Notes: a model not told the origin generated them from the letters alone. A stretch of DNA of 64,000 nucleotides from Bacillus tuaregi (GCF_900104575.1 NZ_LT629731.1:2242688-2306687), one strand, 5' to 3'. Positions 17,254 to 27,318 are shown, numbered from the stretch's first letter. Translations and numbers: made by a program.

Positions 17254-17865
17254 TTATCTCGCAAAACGGTGGTTGCCGATGGTTACCGTTACCGGTCTTG
17301 AATAAATCCAGCTGCTTGAAGCCGTTTTTGGATTATAGAAATATAGTGAGCCATTCCCCTGTCCTCTAAAAGCAAGTGCCTCATAAACTGCTTTTTTCGA
17401 GTCTGCATCTGCAGCTTGATGAATCGTTCCATTTTGAACAGGAGTAAAAGCATAATGACCATGATCAATTTGATAAATAACCTCTCTAATCGTATGTGGG
17501 AAATCAGGGTGGTCTAAACGATTAAGAATAACAGTAGCTACAGCCACTTTCCCTGCATATGGCTCTCCATTTGCCTCTGCTGATACTAATCGTGCAATGA
17601 GGTCTTTGTCACTTTCGGAAATAGTAGATTGTGGAATAACTAGCTTCTGTCCAACATAAATCATATTACTAGACTGTTGATTTGCTTGTTTTAAAGTCGT
17701 TAGTCCTACACCATACCAATTACTAATTTTCCATAAGGTATCTCCTGAACGTACCGTATGCGTGGATCTTGCCGCCTCTGCGTCAACAGGCGGTTGAAAG
17801 GTAAATAACGATACCGTGGTAACCATAGCTAATGCTGCCATTTTTATTTTTTTTAGTTTTTTCAT
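17254..17865 (-). CDS. LysM-containing cell wall hydrolase, SleB catalytic domain
   Basis: 203 residues: a signal peptide (about 1-30, ending near DAEAA), one LysM peptidoglycan-binding repeat (THTVRSGDTLWKISNWYGV...GQKLVIP, about 35-82), and a Hydrolase_2/SleB domain (LIARLVSAEANGEPYAGKVAVATVILNR... onward) with the catalytic-type Glu in SAEANGEP. Relatives are SleB, CwlJ and YkvT, which cleave cortex or cell-wall peptidoglycan, mainly during germination or sporulation. ATG 17865 is eight bases after AGGAGG; the longer frame to 17976 is not supported. Monocistronic. Confidence 0.85.
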   Translation of the reverse strand: MKKLKKIKMAALAMVTTVSLFTFQPPVDAEAARSTHTVRSGDTLWKISNWYGVGLTTLKQANQQSSNMIYVGQKLVIPQSTISESDKDLIARLVSAEANGEPYAGKVAVATVILNRLDHPDFPHTIREVIYQIDHGHYAFTPVQNGTIHQAADADSKKAVYEALAFRGQGNGSLYFYNPKTASSSWIYSRPVTVTIGNHRFAR

Positions 17866-18301
17866 GTAGTGTCCTCCTAGTAGTCTCTCGTTCTTCACTA
17901 CTACTAGGCTATCAGTTGTAACAATACGTTTCATGACCCAAAAAATGGAAATAGAATCAGAGATAGGGGGATTCATTGATTTTTCTACTGTTAGTCTATT
18001 GGTTGGAAAATTTTCCCTCGAATAAATAAACTTCAGTTTAATAGATGAATTGGAAAATCCCCCCTCTAATATGTCGATATATTTCAGGGAGGTATCAAGT
18101 TTATCGCTATTTTTAAGACATTACAGAAGTGTGAAGGATAATAATGGGAACTTGAAGAATGTACAATAGATTGTGAGGTTTTATTAAGTCGCAATAAAAT
18201 TTCACTAAACTTTACAATATAATTGCTTTACCTTAACAATTCCTTCATAATTTAATAGAATTGTATTTTTTTGTCGAAGATTGTAGTCAGGAGTTGGAAA
18301 T
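17866..18301. other. 436-base divergent intergenic region
   Basis: AT-rich space between the divergent hydrolase and phosphate symporter genes. It should hold both promoters. No gene or structured RNA is recognised. Confidence 0.5.
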
Positions 18302-19951
18302 GTGGAAATAGTAATTCAACGAATGTTATTTGAATTGCTCGGAGGCGTTGGGATTTTTCTGTATAGCATTACAACGATGCGTACAGGTCTGCAGAGTATA
18401 GCCGGGAACAAATTAAAGGATATTCTTGATCGTTTTACATCCAATCCACTCATAGGTTTTCTAGCGGGTATTCTTGTTACAGGTATGATCCAAAGCAGTA
18501 CAGCAACAACGGTTATAACAGTAGGCCTCGTAGGTGCAGGTTTTATGAACCTGCGTCAGGCCATCGGAGTCATTCTTGGCGCTAATATTGGCACAACGGT
18601 AACGGCTTTGATTATTGGATTTAATATAGAAGAATACTCTTTGCCTATTATTGCCATTGGGGCTTTTCTTTTGTTTTTCTTTAAAAAGAAAACAATGCAG
18701 AATATCGGACAGATTATCTTTGGTTTAGGAGGAATTTTCTACGGATTGGAATTAATCAGCATTGGAGTGGAACCAATGAGTGAGCTTGAGATGTTTAAAG
18801 GTCTGTCCCTTCAACTAAGCTCAATTCCTTTATTAGGGGTACTCGTAGGCACTATTTCCACCATGTTGGTTCATAGTTCAAGTGCCGCAATTGGTATTTT
18901 ACAAGGACTTTATGCAGATTCATTGATTTCACTCGAAGCAGCATTACCGATTTTATATGGAGATAATATCGGAACGACGATTTCAGCTGTCATTGTATCA
19001 ATAGGAACTTCAACAGTAGCCAAACGTGCTGCTAGCATACATGTCTTCATAAATGTAATGGGAACGATCATTTTTTTAATTCTTTTGCAGCCCTTTGCAG
19101 CCCTTATTTTATGGATATCAGGCTCTATTCATCTAAGTCCAGAGATGGCGATTGCCTTTGCACATGCCCTTTATAATATCTTTAGCAGTCTGTTATTTCT
19201 TCCGTTCATTAGTGTGTTAATTCTTTTTGCTAAGAAGCTCATTCCTGGTGAAGATTCAGTCATTGAGTATCGGGCTAAAAGGCTCGATCCCCATTTAATA
19301 AAGCAATCCACCTCCATTGCGTTAGGACAGGCGAAGGAAGAAGTCATATTTATGGGAGAATTCGCCATAAAGGGGCTAAAAGAATCGCTACTATTCTTCA
19401 AAACAAAGCATGAACCGCATGCCATGCATACAAAGCAAATGGAGGATTTTCTAAACAGCTTAGATCGAAAAATAACGAATTATCTCATTGATATTGGATT
19501 ATATTCTTTAACGGAACGCGAATCAGAAGAACAAAATAAGCTGATAAGTATCGTCCGTGAGCTTGAGGGAATTGGTGATCTTTTTGATGATATTATTGAC
19601 CATAGCGAATATGGAATCTCGCTGAAAGTTAACTTCTCTAAGCATGGTGTAGGTGGATTAGAGGAGTTGTTTGAATTAACGATTGCTACCGTTAAAGAAG
19701 CTATGAATGCGCTTGATCAAAATAATAAGGATGCAGCGAAATTGGCCATCGAAAAGAAAGACCTTCTTAATAAAATGGAGGAAGAACTTCGAAAAGAGCA
19801 TGTACTTCGAATCCAATCAGGTGAATGCAGTCCCCAAGCAGAAATTGTCTTTATTGATATCATAAATAACCTAGTACGGATTGGGGATCATGCAGTTAAT
19901 ATTGCTCATGTTCTATTAAAAGAGGAAAATTTTTACGAGGTTGTCAGATAA
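18302..19951 (+). CDS. Na+/phosphate symporter family protein with PhoU-like domain
   Basis: 549 residues. The membrane part (about 1-310) has the two inverted family repeats, marked by MIQSSTATTVITVGLVGAG and VHSSSAAIGILQG, with QSS/HSS motifs that bind Na+ and phosphate in NptA/NaPi-II relatives. The C-terminal ~200 residues form a PhoU-like helical bundle (VRELEGIGDLFDDI, NNLVRIGDHAVNIAH). It likely imports phosphate with Na+. Translation starts at GTG 18302, with AGGAG ten bases upstream. Monocistronic with a strong terminator. Confidence 0.88.
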   Translation: MEIVIQRMLFELLGGVGIFLYSITTMRTGLQSIAGNKLKDILDRFTSNPLIGFLAGILVTGMIQSSTATTVITVGLVGAGFMNLRQAIGVILGANIGTTVTALIIGFNIEEYSLPIIAIGAFLLFFFKKKTMQNIGQIIFGLGGIFYGLELISIGVEPMSELEMFKGLSLQLSSIPLLGVLVGTISTMLVHSSSAAIGILQGLYADSLISLEAALPILYGDNIGTTISAVIVSIGTSTVAKRAASIHVFINVMGTIIFLILLQPFAALILWISGSIHLSPEMAIAFAHALYNIFSSLLFLPFISVLILFAKKLIPGEDSVIEYRAKRLDPHLIKQSTSIALGQAKEEVIFMGEFAIKGLKESLLFFKTKHEPHAMHTKQMEDFLNSLDRKITNYLIDIGLYSLTERESEEQNKLISIVRELEGIGDLFDDIIDHSEYGISLKVNFSKHGVGGLEELFELTIATVKEAMNALDQNNKDAAKLAIEKKDLLNKMEEELRKEHVLRIQSGECSPQAEIVFIDIINNLVRIGDHAVNIAHVLLKEENFYEVVR

Positions 19952-19998
19952 GCGAAGTGAACTTATTTGACACCATATGTTCCATTAAAACGAAAATA

Positions 19999-20036
19999 AG
20001 GCTGTCCCGCTTGCTTTGGGGACAGCCTCATTTTTT
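19999..20036. terminator. Intrinsic terminator between convergent genes
   Basis: AGGCTGTCCC (19999-20008) pairs with GGGACAGCCT (20019-20028), followed by a T run. Confidence 0.88.
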
Positions 20037-20037
20037 A

Positions 20038-20757
20038 TTATTCTCCTAAATCCACATTGTGGTAAACCTGTTGGACATCATCTAAGTCTTCTAAAGCATC
20101 AATCAATTTTTCAAATTGTGCAATCGTATCATCTGCTAATGTAACATCGCTTTTCGCAAGCATCGTGAGCTCTGCAACCGTGAATTCACTTACACCTGCG
20201 GCCTTAAATGCTTCCTGTACGGCGTGAAATTGGTCTGGTTCAGCATATACAATCACAGACTCTTCTTCTTCAAGAATATCGCGAACATCTAAGTCGGCTT
20301 CCATTAATAGCTCTAACACTTCATCAGATGTTTTTCCTTCAATTCCGATGACAGCAGTTTGATCAAACATATAGGCAACAGAACCACTTACTCCCATATT
20401 CCCGCCGTTTTTACCAAATGCTGCACGCACTTCAGAGGCAGTACGGTTTACATTATTCGTTAATGCATCCACAATAATCATGGAGCCACTTGGACCAAAG
20501 CCTTCATAGCGAAGCTCATCGTAGTTCTCCTCTGAACCGCCCTTGGCTTTTTCAATGGCACGGTCGATAATATGTCTTGGAACATTATATGTTTTAGCGC
20601 GCTCCAGCACGAAGCGCAATGCTTGGTTTAGTTCAGGATCTGGTTCACCCTGTTTGGCCACTACATATATTTCTTTTCCAAATTTGGCATAAATACGACT
20701 AGTATTCGCATCCTTTGATGCTTTTTTTTCCTTAATATTATTCCATTTACGACCCAT
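20038..20757 (-). CDS. YebC/PmpR family protein, YeeI-like
   Basis: 239 residues, the full length of the YebC family. The start [20 protein letters not shown] is characteristic of the Bacillus YeeI subgroup; YEGFGPSG and [14 protein letters not shown] are family signatures. YebC-type proteins were first described as DNA-binding regulators; recent work ties some to relief of ribosome stalling at proline-rich stretches, while the role of the YeeI subgroup is less clear. ATG with a plausible Shine-Dalgarno sequence upstream. Stands alone between terminators. Confidence 0.88.
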   Translation of the reverse strand: MGRKWNNIKEKKASKDANTSRIYAKFGKEIYVVAKQGEPDPELNQALRFVLERAKTYNVPRHIIDRAIEKAKGGSEENYDELRYEGFGPSGSMIIVDALTNNVNRTASEVRAAFGKNGGNMGVSGSVAYMFDQTAVIGIEGKTSDEVLELLMEADLDVRDILEEEESVIVYAEPDQFHAVQEAFKAAGVSEFTVAELTMLAKSDVTLADDTIAQFEKLIDALEDLDDVQQVYHNVDLGE

Positions 20758-20951
20758 AAAGTCCCACTCTCTTTCAACATTATATGTAATAATTCCTTAA
20801 ATAAGCGATTTCATCCATTGAACATTCTTCATTGTTAGATGTTTACTTATTTATTCACAAAATATATTATACCTAATCAAAGAATAGGATAAAAGTCAAA
20901 TGTAAGAAAATAGTCTACCTATTTATTTGGTTCTCTTAATGAAAAAACAAT

Positions 20952-20985
20952 AAAAGCACGCATAGAAAGTTCTATACGTGCTTTT
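20952..20985 (-). terminator. Terminator of the Rieske dioxygenase operon
   Basis: AAAAGCACG (20952-20960) pairs with CGTGCTTTT (20977-20985), with further ATAGAA/TTCTAT pairing inside. On the minus strand it follows the beta-subunit stop codon. Confidence 0.85.
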
Positions 20986-20992
20986 TTGATGA

Positions 20993-21472
20993 TTATAGAA
21001 GAATACTAACTTTACCTTGTGGACGTAAAGCTTCTAAGTTAAGGATTACCTTCTTAGCAAGAATTTTTAATTCGCCTTCTTCTTGAACTAATTGGTATTC
21101 ATTAACTCCAACATAAGTATCAAGGAAATCACGCTTCGCACGGTAAGTAACGAAGTTAGCCTTTACCGTAACAACACCATCTTCATTGCTAACGATTCTT
21201 ACGTTTGATACATTATGTGTTGTTTTTGAATGTGGAAACTCAACGTGAGCTTCTTTCTTTAGTAAACGTAGAGCTCTCTGCTCAAGGCGTGCTCGATCGT
21301 CATGTACTAAGAATAAAGCCGTTTTGAAATCTGCATTTGGGCTACCGATAGGAGGGATCACATATGTGCCTTCTTTAGCAAATAAATCAGCCCATGCTTG
21401 CATTTTCCATTCATCAAGTAATTCTGCCTCATGGTATAAAAATTCTTCGACTTCTTGACGTGTTATATTCAT
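20993..21472 (-). CDS. Aromatic-ring-hydroxylating dioxygenase, beta subunit
   Basis: 159 residues of the small-subunit (SnoaL/NTF2-like) fold. Typical features are an opening helix with EVEEFLYHEAELLDEWKMQAW, then LFAKEGTYVIPP, HDDRARLEQRALRL and a C-terminal strand set. The beta subunit is structural in alpha3beta3 Rieske dioxygenases. Its start overlaps the alpha stop by four bases, so the pair is coupled. No ferredoxin, reductase or cis-diol dehydrogenase gene is adjacent, so electron donors must be encoded elsewhere. Substrate unknown. Confidence 0.85.
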   Translation of the reverse strand: MNITRQEVEEFLYHEAELLDEWKMQAWADLFAKEGTYVIPPIGSPNADFKTALFLVHDDRARLEQRALRLLKKEAHVEFPHSKTTHNVSNVRIVSNEDGVVTVKANFVTYRAKRDFLDTYVGVNEYQLVQEEGELKILAKKVILNLEALRPQGKVSILL

Positions 21473-22779
21473 GCGTTAACCCCCTTAGCTTCCTCTTTAC
21501 CTTCTTGCTTTGCTTCTTCAGCCAGCATTAATTCATTCCATCTACGCCAGAATGCACGCATCTGTGCTTCGTCCGTTGCTTGAGGAACTTCTCTGTTCAT
21601 CCCTTTAGAGATATCATTCCAGCCTACCTCTTTCGCATTTAAGAAACCTTCTTGACAAAGTTCAAGTGCTTCGTTATCGTCTGGAGTTGCAAAGCCTGAT
21701 GGTCCTAAGAATTCTAAGAAGCTGTCGTTACGAACTTGTCTGAAGTTTTCACCTTCAGCTTTAGGTGCTAAGGCATAACCAGTCACTTCAATGTATCCAG
21801 GCTCGATTGGATAGAATGTTCTGATAGTGATCGCCATGATATCGTTAATGATTAAGTTAGGGAAAATCCAGATATTACGGTTCTTTTTAGCAATACGGTG
21901 TGCTCTTTCTTGCCCGAATTTTGCTTCTAGTCTTTCAATATTCTTATCGATAACTTCTTTCGCTTCTTCTCCGTAACCTTCAATCCACTTACCTACTGGT
22001 CTTGGCCAAGCAGAGTAGTATTCCATAACAGCATGTCCGCCGCCAAGGTCTTTCCCTTCACCTACAAGACTGTCTTTTTCCATTGTTCCACCACGAGTAG
22101 CAACAATGTCAAAATAAGTTTTGTGTGTTGGAACACCGTGATATAAGTCAACACTGTTTTCGCCTAATAGCTTCCAGTTAGCACGTACACTGTATTGTTG
22201 AGGATCTGTTAGAACTTCCATTCCAAGAGTTGGATCCTCAGCCGCATATGCTTGGTCTGCCACTAAATCAAGATATTCTTTAGCATTTCCTAAGTATTCT
22301 TCTAAAGAGACAGCGTTATCATCGAAGTTAACAAACATAAATCCACGATAGTTTTCAAGACGCTTTACTGTCGCAAGGTTTTTAGAACCATCACAGTTAT
22401 GATCATTTGGGAAACCTGCTTTATCAGGCATACCAACTAATTCACCTTGGTTATTAAAGCTCCAAGCATGATAGAAGCAACGGAATACTTTAGAGTTTCC
22501 GCAATTTTCACGCGTAACTAAAGCGCCGCGGTGTGGACAGCTGTTATAGAATGCACGGATTTCACCATCTTGGCTGCGTGTGAAGATTAAGTTACGTCCT
22601 CCGACTTTTCTTCTATGGAAATCACCTTTATTTGGCAGTTCAGATTCATGTCCGATATAAAGCCAGCATTTACTAAAGATGGCTTCTCTTTCTGTTTCTA
22701 AAATTTCAGGCTTAATAAACGCTTGTCGGTTAACTTTGAATGACAACTTCTCTTTGTCTTCTCTTACATATTTCCCCAT
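21469..22779 (-). CDS. Aromatic-ring-hydroxylating dioxygenase, alpha subunit (Rieske)
   Basis: 436 residues. The Rieske [2Fe-2S] site is CPHRGALVTRENC...CFYHAWSF (CxH and CxxH) near residues 84-106. The mononuclear iron site lies in NWKLLGENSVDLYHGVPTHK, giving the expected Asp and two His ligands, with the third Asp ligand further on. It should insert O2 into an aromatic acid or related ring. Length suits the benzoate/cumate/phenylpropionate-type group, but the exact substrate cannot be assigned. ATG 22779 is seven bases after AGGAGG. A LysR-type gene lies on the other side of an 0.8-kb intergenic region. Confidence 0.88.
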   Translation of the reverse strand: MGKYVREDKEKLSFKVNRQAFIKPEILETEREAIFSKCWLYIGHESELPNKGDFHRRKVGGRNLIFTRSQDGEIRAFYNSCPHRGALVTRENCGNSKVFRCFYHAWSFNNQGELVGMPDKAGFPNDHNCDGSKNLATVKRLENYRGFMFVNFDDNAVSLEEYLGNAKEYLDLVADQAYAAEDPTLGMEVLTDPQQYSVRANWKLLGENSVDLYHGVPTHKTYFDIVATRGGTMEKDSLVGEGKDLGGGHAVMEYYSAWPRPVGKWIEGYGEEAKEVIDKNIERLEAKFGQERAHRIAKKNRNIWIFPNLIINDIMAITIRTFYPIEPGYIEVTGYALAPKAEGENFRQVRNDSFLEFLGPSGFATPDDNEALELCQEGFLNAKEVGWNDISKGMNREVPQATDEAQMRAFWRRWNELMLAEEAKQEGKEEAKGVNA

Positions 22780-23571
22780 CAATGTCCCTCCTAGAATTCT
22801 TTATCTCATAAAATAATATATATAAAAATAATCTATCAAGATTATTTTTATTGCATCCACATGTTTAAGAAGCTGCCTTGTAGCCGCTTACAATTTCAAT
22901 AAATAATCAAATGCATTGCATTGATATATCATGATAATAAAAATCCTATTATTCAATGATATTATTTATTGTTTTTTTCATTGTATCACAATATTAATAA
23001 TTATCGCAAAATAATGATTGTTATTTTAACCTCTACTAATCACACTTTTATTAATCACATGACCTAGTATGCACCTTCATGATACATTGGCTCATAAAAA
23101 AAGTTATTATTAAAATTTTCTATGCATTTTTAATAACCTAAGGAATTTAAATATTTTCTTTTTTAACTATATTCACATTATATATGTAAAAAACATCAAA
23201 ATCTAATCAAAAAAATCTTCTTTTTACATATCAATTTCAATATTTTTTTTATACACCTATTTTCAAATCAGATTATTTACTCTATATTTTTAATTATGTC
23301 TACTGTCTAAGCCTTTATTGGCACAATGAACAAATCCTATTTATCATAGCGATTTGTTTACTTAATTTATATGAAGGAAAAAATCACCATTATATTTACT
23401 TTTTCAATAGTTTTAATAAATTTTCTATATCTTTATAGAAATTTTTTTGAGAAAATATTAGATAACGACAAAGATGGATTTATTTATAAGACCCTATCGA
23501 TCCTGCAGTTTTGCAGTTCACGATTAAAATAGGAATGAAGTAAATGGTTTATTATTATAGGAGGTATACTC
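22780..23571. other. 792-base very AT-rich divergent intergenic region
   Basis: Unusually long space between the divergent dioxygenase and LysR genes, with many poly-A/T tracts and no credible open frame. A palindrome TGATATATCA, preceded by AATGCATTGCATT, lies around 22915-22940, roughly 150 bases upstream of the dioxygenase start. It may be a LysR-type operator (inference). No RNA gene is recognised. Confidence 0.5.
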
Positions 23572-24456
23572 GTGGATACAAGTCAACTTGAAACATTTCT
23601 CGCCATTTATGAGTATAATAATTATTCAAAAGCGGCCGAACATCTAAATGTAACCCAACCAACTGTTACGGCTCGAATGAAGAACCTGGAAAGTGAACTC
23701 TCTTGTAAATTATTTGAGCGTTCAGGAAAGAATGTCATTTTGACGAAAGAAGGAAAAGTGTTTCTTAAATATGCAACCACTATTCTTTCTTATGTAAGAT
23801 ATTCAAAAGAAGAAACGCTATCTTCTAAGCTACCAAGTTTAAAGGTTGGCTTTCCCCCTGGTTTTTCTTATTCCTTTATAACGGAGTTGATACAATCCAT
23901 TATCTCTATTGATGATTTGAACATTACGGTGATTGAGGGCGAGGATTCCAGTAGGTTAAATGAACAGATCATAGCGGGAGAATTAGATTTAGTTCTGACT
24001 AGAAATGATGTTGCGTATAATCCCAATCTCATTTCCGAATATCTGTTTGAGGATACACTCGTACTAATTTGCGGCAAAAACCATCGACTCGCTGATTCAG
24101 ATAAAATTGAAATGGATGATTTACATGATGAAACCATTATTTGGTATCGAAGGAATTCTCCATTAATATCAAACGTTGATCAACGCTTAATAGGCGTTCC
24201 AAATATTAAGCATATTGAGGTTGAAAACAATGAAATGTTAAAAAAAGTAGTTGCCAGTGGAATTGGTGTAGGGATTACTCCTTTAATTGGAATTGATCAA
24301 AGTGAACGTGATCAGCTGATTGTAAAAGAAATAAAGGAGCTTCGGTATATTCCCAATAAAATCTATATTCAATATCGAAAGAACCTCATTATTGAAAATT
24401 ATTTAGAGAATATTATTAGCTCCATTATTAACCATAAGAATAATAAAAATGAATGA
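23572..24456 (+). CDS. LysR family transcriptional regulator
   Basis: 294 residues: N-terminal winged helix-turn-helix (LETFLAIYEYNNYSKAAEHLNVTQPTVTARMKNLE, typical LysR pattern, residues about 4-60) and a C-terminal effector-binding domain with two Rossmann-like halves. GTG 23572 is eight bases after AGGAGG. It is transcribed away from the Rieske dioxygenase genes, the classic layout for a LysR regulator that activates the divergent operon with the substrate or a product as inducer. This link is inferred from position. A terminator follows. Confidence 0.85.
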   Translation: MDTSQLETFLAIYEYNNYSKAAEHLNVTQPTVTARMKNLESELSCKLFERSGKNVILTKEGKVFLKYATTILSYVRYSKEETLSSKLPSLKVGFPPGFSYSFITELIQSIISIDDLNITVIEGEDSSRLNEQIIAGELDLVLTRNDVAYNPNLISEYLFEDTLVLICGKNHRLADSDKIEMDDLHDETIIWYRRNSPLISNVDQRLIGVPNIKHIEVENNEMLKKVVASGIGVGITPLIGIDQSERDQLIVKEIKELRYIPNKIYIQYRKNLIIENYLENIISSIINHKNNKNE

Positions 24457-24460
24457 AAAT

Positions 24461-24514
24461 AGGTGTCCGCACTTACCTGCTCGTTCTGGTAAGCAGCAGA
24501 CACCTTCTTTTTTT
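24461..24514. terminator. Intrinsic terminator after the LysR gene
   Basis: AGGTGTC (24461-24467) pairs with GACACCT (24499-24505), with an inner TTACC/GGTAA helix, followed by a long T run. Sits between convergent genes. Confidence 0.8.
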
Positions 24515-24555
24515 ATCACGGTCAGCTATTTAAGGACGAAATGGAATAGAAAACA

Positions 24556-26343
24556 TTACAGCTTTGAGAACTCCTCTACCAAATCTTCAAAGCGTGTTAA
24601 TGCATTTTCAATTGGTTCAGGTGAAGTTAAATCAACACCTGTTTTCTTTAATAATTCAAGAGGATAATCTGAGCTGCCACTTTTTAGAAATTCTAAATAG
24701 GATTGGATTGTTTCCTCATCACCTTCAAAGATTCTCGTAGCTAAATGAATGGCAGAGGCATATCCTGTCGCATATTTATAAACGTAAAATGGTCGATAAA
24801 AATGAGGAATTCTTGACCAACCGTATTTCACTTGTTCATCAAAAACCATTTCATTTCCATTGTATTCCCTAAATAATGTCTCATAAGTTTGATTAAACAC
24901 CTCGACATTTAGCGGCTTTCTCGCCTCTGCCATTTCATGTGTCTTCTTCTCGAATTCTGCAAACATTACTTGAGTAAAGAAGGTACCTTTATATTGATCA
25001 ATGAAATGATTGATCAGGTGCTTACGGACGTTCGGATCCTTTTCATTTTTTAATAAGTAGTTAATCAACAGCACTTCATTGACAGTCGAAGCAACCTCTG
25101 CAACAAATATACTATATCTAGCTGTAATTTGTGGTTGGTATTTCGAGCTGAGCATACTATGTACGCCATGTCCGCATTCATGAACCAATGTAAATAAACT
25201 ATCTAAATCATCCTGATGATTTAAGAGGATAAATGGATGTACACCGTATACACCAAGGTTATAGGCTCCAGACCTTTTTCCCGGTGTTTCTCGAACATCA
25301 AGATACCGTGATTCTTTGAATTCCTTTAGAATCTGTATATAATCTTCCCCAAGCGGAGATAGGGCCTTTAGCATCGTATCGTACGCTTCCTCATAGGAGA
25401 TAACCGGTTTTACTCCGCTGATTAATGGTACACTCATATCATATTGATGAAGTTCATCTAGATTCAGTTTTTGTTTCCGAATTTGTGTATATCGATGAAG
25501 CGGCTTGATATTTTTTTTAGTCGTCGCAATAAGATTTTCGTAGACTTCTTTAGGCACTTTGTCTCCAAATAACCCTTTTTCTAATGCAGATGGATAATGA
25601 CGAAGCTTTGCCATCGTCACATTATTTTTAATCGCGCCTGACAGTGTGGCAGCTATGGAATTTTTTAATTGCAGGTAAGGCTTATAATAAGCGAAATAGG
25701 CTTCTTTTCTTTTTTCGCGATCCTCATCTTCTATTAATTTGGCATACATCCCCCTTGTCAGCTCAACAGACTCACCGTTATCACCTGTTACTTCACCAAA
25801 TTTAATATCGGCATTATTGATCATCCCAAAGGTATGGCTTGGAACAGATAATGCTTCACCCAATTGGGAAAGGAGTTCCTCCTGCTCCTTGCTTAACACA
25901 TGTGGTTTATAACGAAAAGACTCCATTAAATCTTCTGTAAAATAATCTAAGCCTTTTTCTTCATTAATATATGCTTGCAAGGTTTCTTCTTTCAGGCTTA
26001 ATAAAAAGGGCATAAAGAACGAGGTAGATGAGCTTACTTTTACACTTAACTGTTTTGCCTTGTCCAATAATGATTGAGAGGAGGTTTCCCGTGTGTCTTC
26101 ATCGACCTTTAACATCGCATAAGCATAGAGTTTGTTAAATAGATAGGAAAGGTCCTCGCTTTGTTTGAGGTATTGGTAGAGTGAATGACCATCGTGAATC
26201 TGGCCGTCAAACGTTTTTAATCTTTCTGCCATCTCTTCAATTTGTCGAAAATCCTTTTCCCAAAGATTTAGATCTGCATAGAGGTCCTCTATATTCCATT
26301 TTTCCTGCAAAGGTACTTCCTGTCTTGTCTTATAGGTAATCAA
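24556..26343 (-). CDS. pepF: Oligoendopeptidase F
   Basis: 595 residues, the usual PepF length, M3 family metallopeptidase. The zinc motif HECGHGVHS (HExxH) lies near residue 385, followed by a Glu ligand region (VAEVASTVNEVL). N-terminal KWNIEDLYADLNLWEKDF and C-terminal YKYATGYASAIHLA are typical. It is a cytoplasmic peptidase that trims short peptides. The likely start is TTG 26343, six bases after GGGGGGA; a GTG at 26358 has no ribosome binding site. Monocistronic. Confidence 0.88.
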   Translation of the reverse strand: MITYKTRQEVPLQEKWNIEDLYADLNLWEKDFRQIEEMAERLKTFDGQIHDGHSLYQYLKQSEDLSYLFNKLYAYAMLKVDEDTRETSSQSLLDKAKQLSVKVSSSTSFFMPFLLSLKEETLQAYINEEKGLDYFTEDLMESFRYKPHVLSKEQEELLSQLGEALSVPSHTFGMINNADIKFGEVTGDNGESVELTRGMYAKLIEDEDREKRKEAYFAYYKPYLQLKNSIAATLSGAIKNNVTMAKLRHYPSALEKGLFGDKVPKEVYENLIATTKKNIKPLHRYTQIRKQKLNLDELHQYDMSVPLISGVKPVISYEEAYDTMLKALSPLGEDYIQILKEFKESRYLDVRETPGKRSGAYNLGVYGVHPFILLNHQDDLDSLFTLVHECGHGVHSMLSSKYQPQITARYSIFVAEVASTVNEVLLINYLLKNEKDPNVRKHLINHFIDQYKGTFFTQVMFAEFEKKTHEMAEARKPLNVEVFNQTYETLFREYNGNEMVFDEQVKYGWSRIPHFYRPFYVYKYATGYASAIHLATRIFEGDEETIQSYLEFLKSGSSDYPLELLKKTGVDLTSPEPIENALTRFEDLVEEFSKL

Positions 26344-26521
26344 GTATATTCCCCCCACGTTTTAAAGTGTAATGAAATTCTTACTAAACATTATACCTAA
26401 TATATTCTCAATTCCGTCCTTTAAACCCTTTTAAAGGGAAAATAAAGATAGCAGCTGCCCCCTTTCATTTCTTTATCAGGTATTATTTAGTGTACAATAG
26501 TCTAGAAAGGATGTGGATGAA

Positions 26522-27313
26522 ATGGCTGCGACTTTGCCGCATATTGAGGATTCAAATAACACTACCTATTTTCCTCCAAAAGGAGATTTTGTGACTTTCG
26601 ACAATGATGAACATTACATAGAAAAGCTTAAGGAATGGGGATTGTCAACGACCAAGGAATCGTTTTGGTATAAGGATAGAACTTTTCAAAGACTTGTGAC
26701 CATTAAAGGCTATGAGGCTTATGGAGTAACAGATGAGTTTAATACGATTGTTCTTGAGTTTCAAGATGGAAACCTAACCTGTATTCACCCTGCCTATTTA
26801 AAGGAAATGCAATCACCAAGCTTTGAAAAAGCAAACGTAACCTTAATTGAAAAAGATAAGGATCAAGCTGCATCGAAAAAGACTACGCCTCCTTCAAAAC
26901 AGTCACTTGAAAATGCTGAGCAGAAAAAAACGGTTGCAAAGAAAGCAGAGAAAAAAACAGAAAAGAAAACAAAAATAGGAAAGCTCGAGTTGCCGGTTGA
27001 TAAGGTTCATTTTACAGCAAAGGTAAAGCAATTTGCTTTAAGCTGGAATAATTTTAATGAAGAGAATGATGAAGTCGTTGTCTTAGAAAACGTTGTGATT
27101 CAACAGGAAAGTCCACTTGAGGTAGGCCTCGCATGGTGCTCACATTCTAAAACATTAAAGAAGTTTGAGCTTGCTCCTGGAGATGTGCTTGAATTTGACG
27201 GTAAAATTGTGAAAAAGAAATTACCAAAAGGAAAGGATGCTGAGGAAGAATTTATTATCGAGGAAGCCGTTCCGTATAAAATAAACAATCCATCGAAGAT
27301 TAAAAAGGAATAA
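26522..27313 (+). CDS. Unknown two-domain protein with Lys-rich linker
   Basis: 263 residues, not recognised. An N-terminal domain (about 1-105) is followed by a low-complexity Lys/Glu/Ala linker (AEKKTEKKTKIG and neighbours, about 115-155) and a C-terminal domain (about 160-263). The latter has the pattern VHFTAKVKQFALSW...WCSHSKTLKKFELAPGDVLEFDGK...YKINNPSKI, which looks like an OB-fold of the kind found in some nucleic-acid-binding accessory proteins; this is inference. Start could be GTG 26513 or ATG 26522; AAAGGA suits 26522. The stop is six bases before a deletion remnant of the dispersed repeat. Confidence 0.6.
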   Translation: MAATLPHIEDSNNTTYFPPKGDFVTFDNDEHYIEKLKEWGLSTTKESFWYKDRTFQRLVTIKGYEAYGVTDEFNTIVLEFQDGNLTCIHPAYLKEMQSPSFEKANVTLIEKDKDQAASKKTTPPSKQSLENAEQKKTVAKKAEKKTEKKTKIGKLELPVDKVHFTAKVKQFALSWNNFNEENDEVVVLENVVIQQESPLEVGLAWCSHSKTLKKFELAPGDVLEFDGKIVKKKLPKGKDAEEEFIIEEAVPYKINNPSKIKKE

Positions 27314-27318
27314 GAAAT

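Noticed and set aside
17131..17254. B. subtilis-type Ter site beside rtp
   Set aside because: ATGTATAC near 17202 is only a partial likeness to the CTATGTACYAAAT core; not enough to call.
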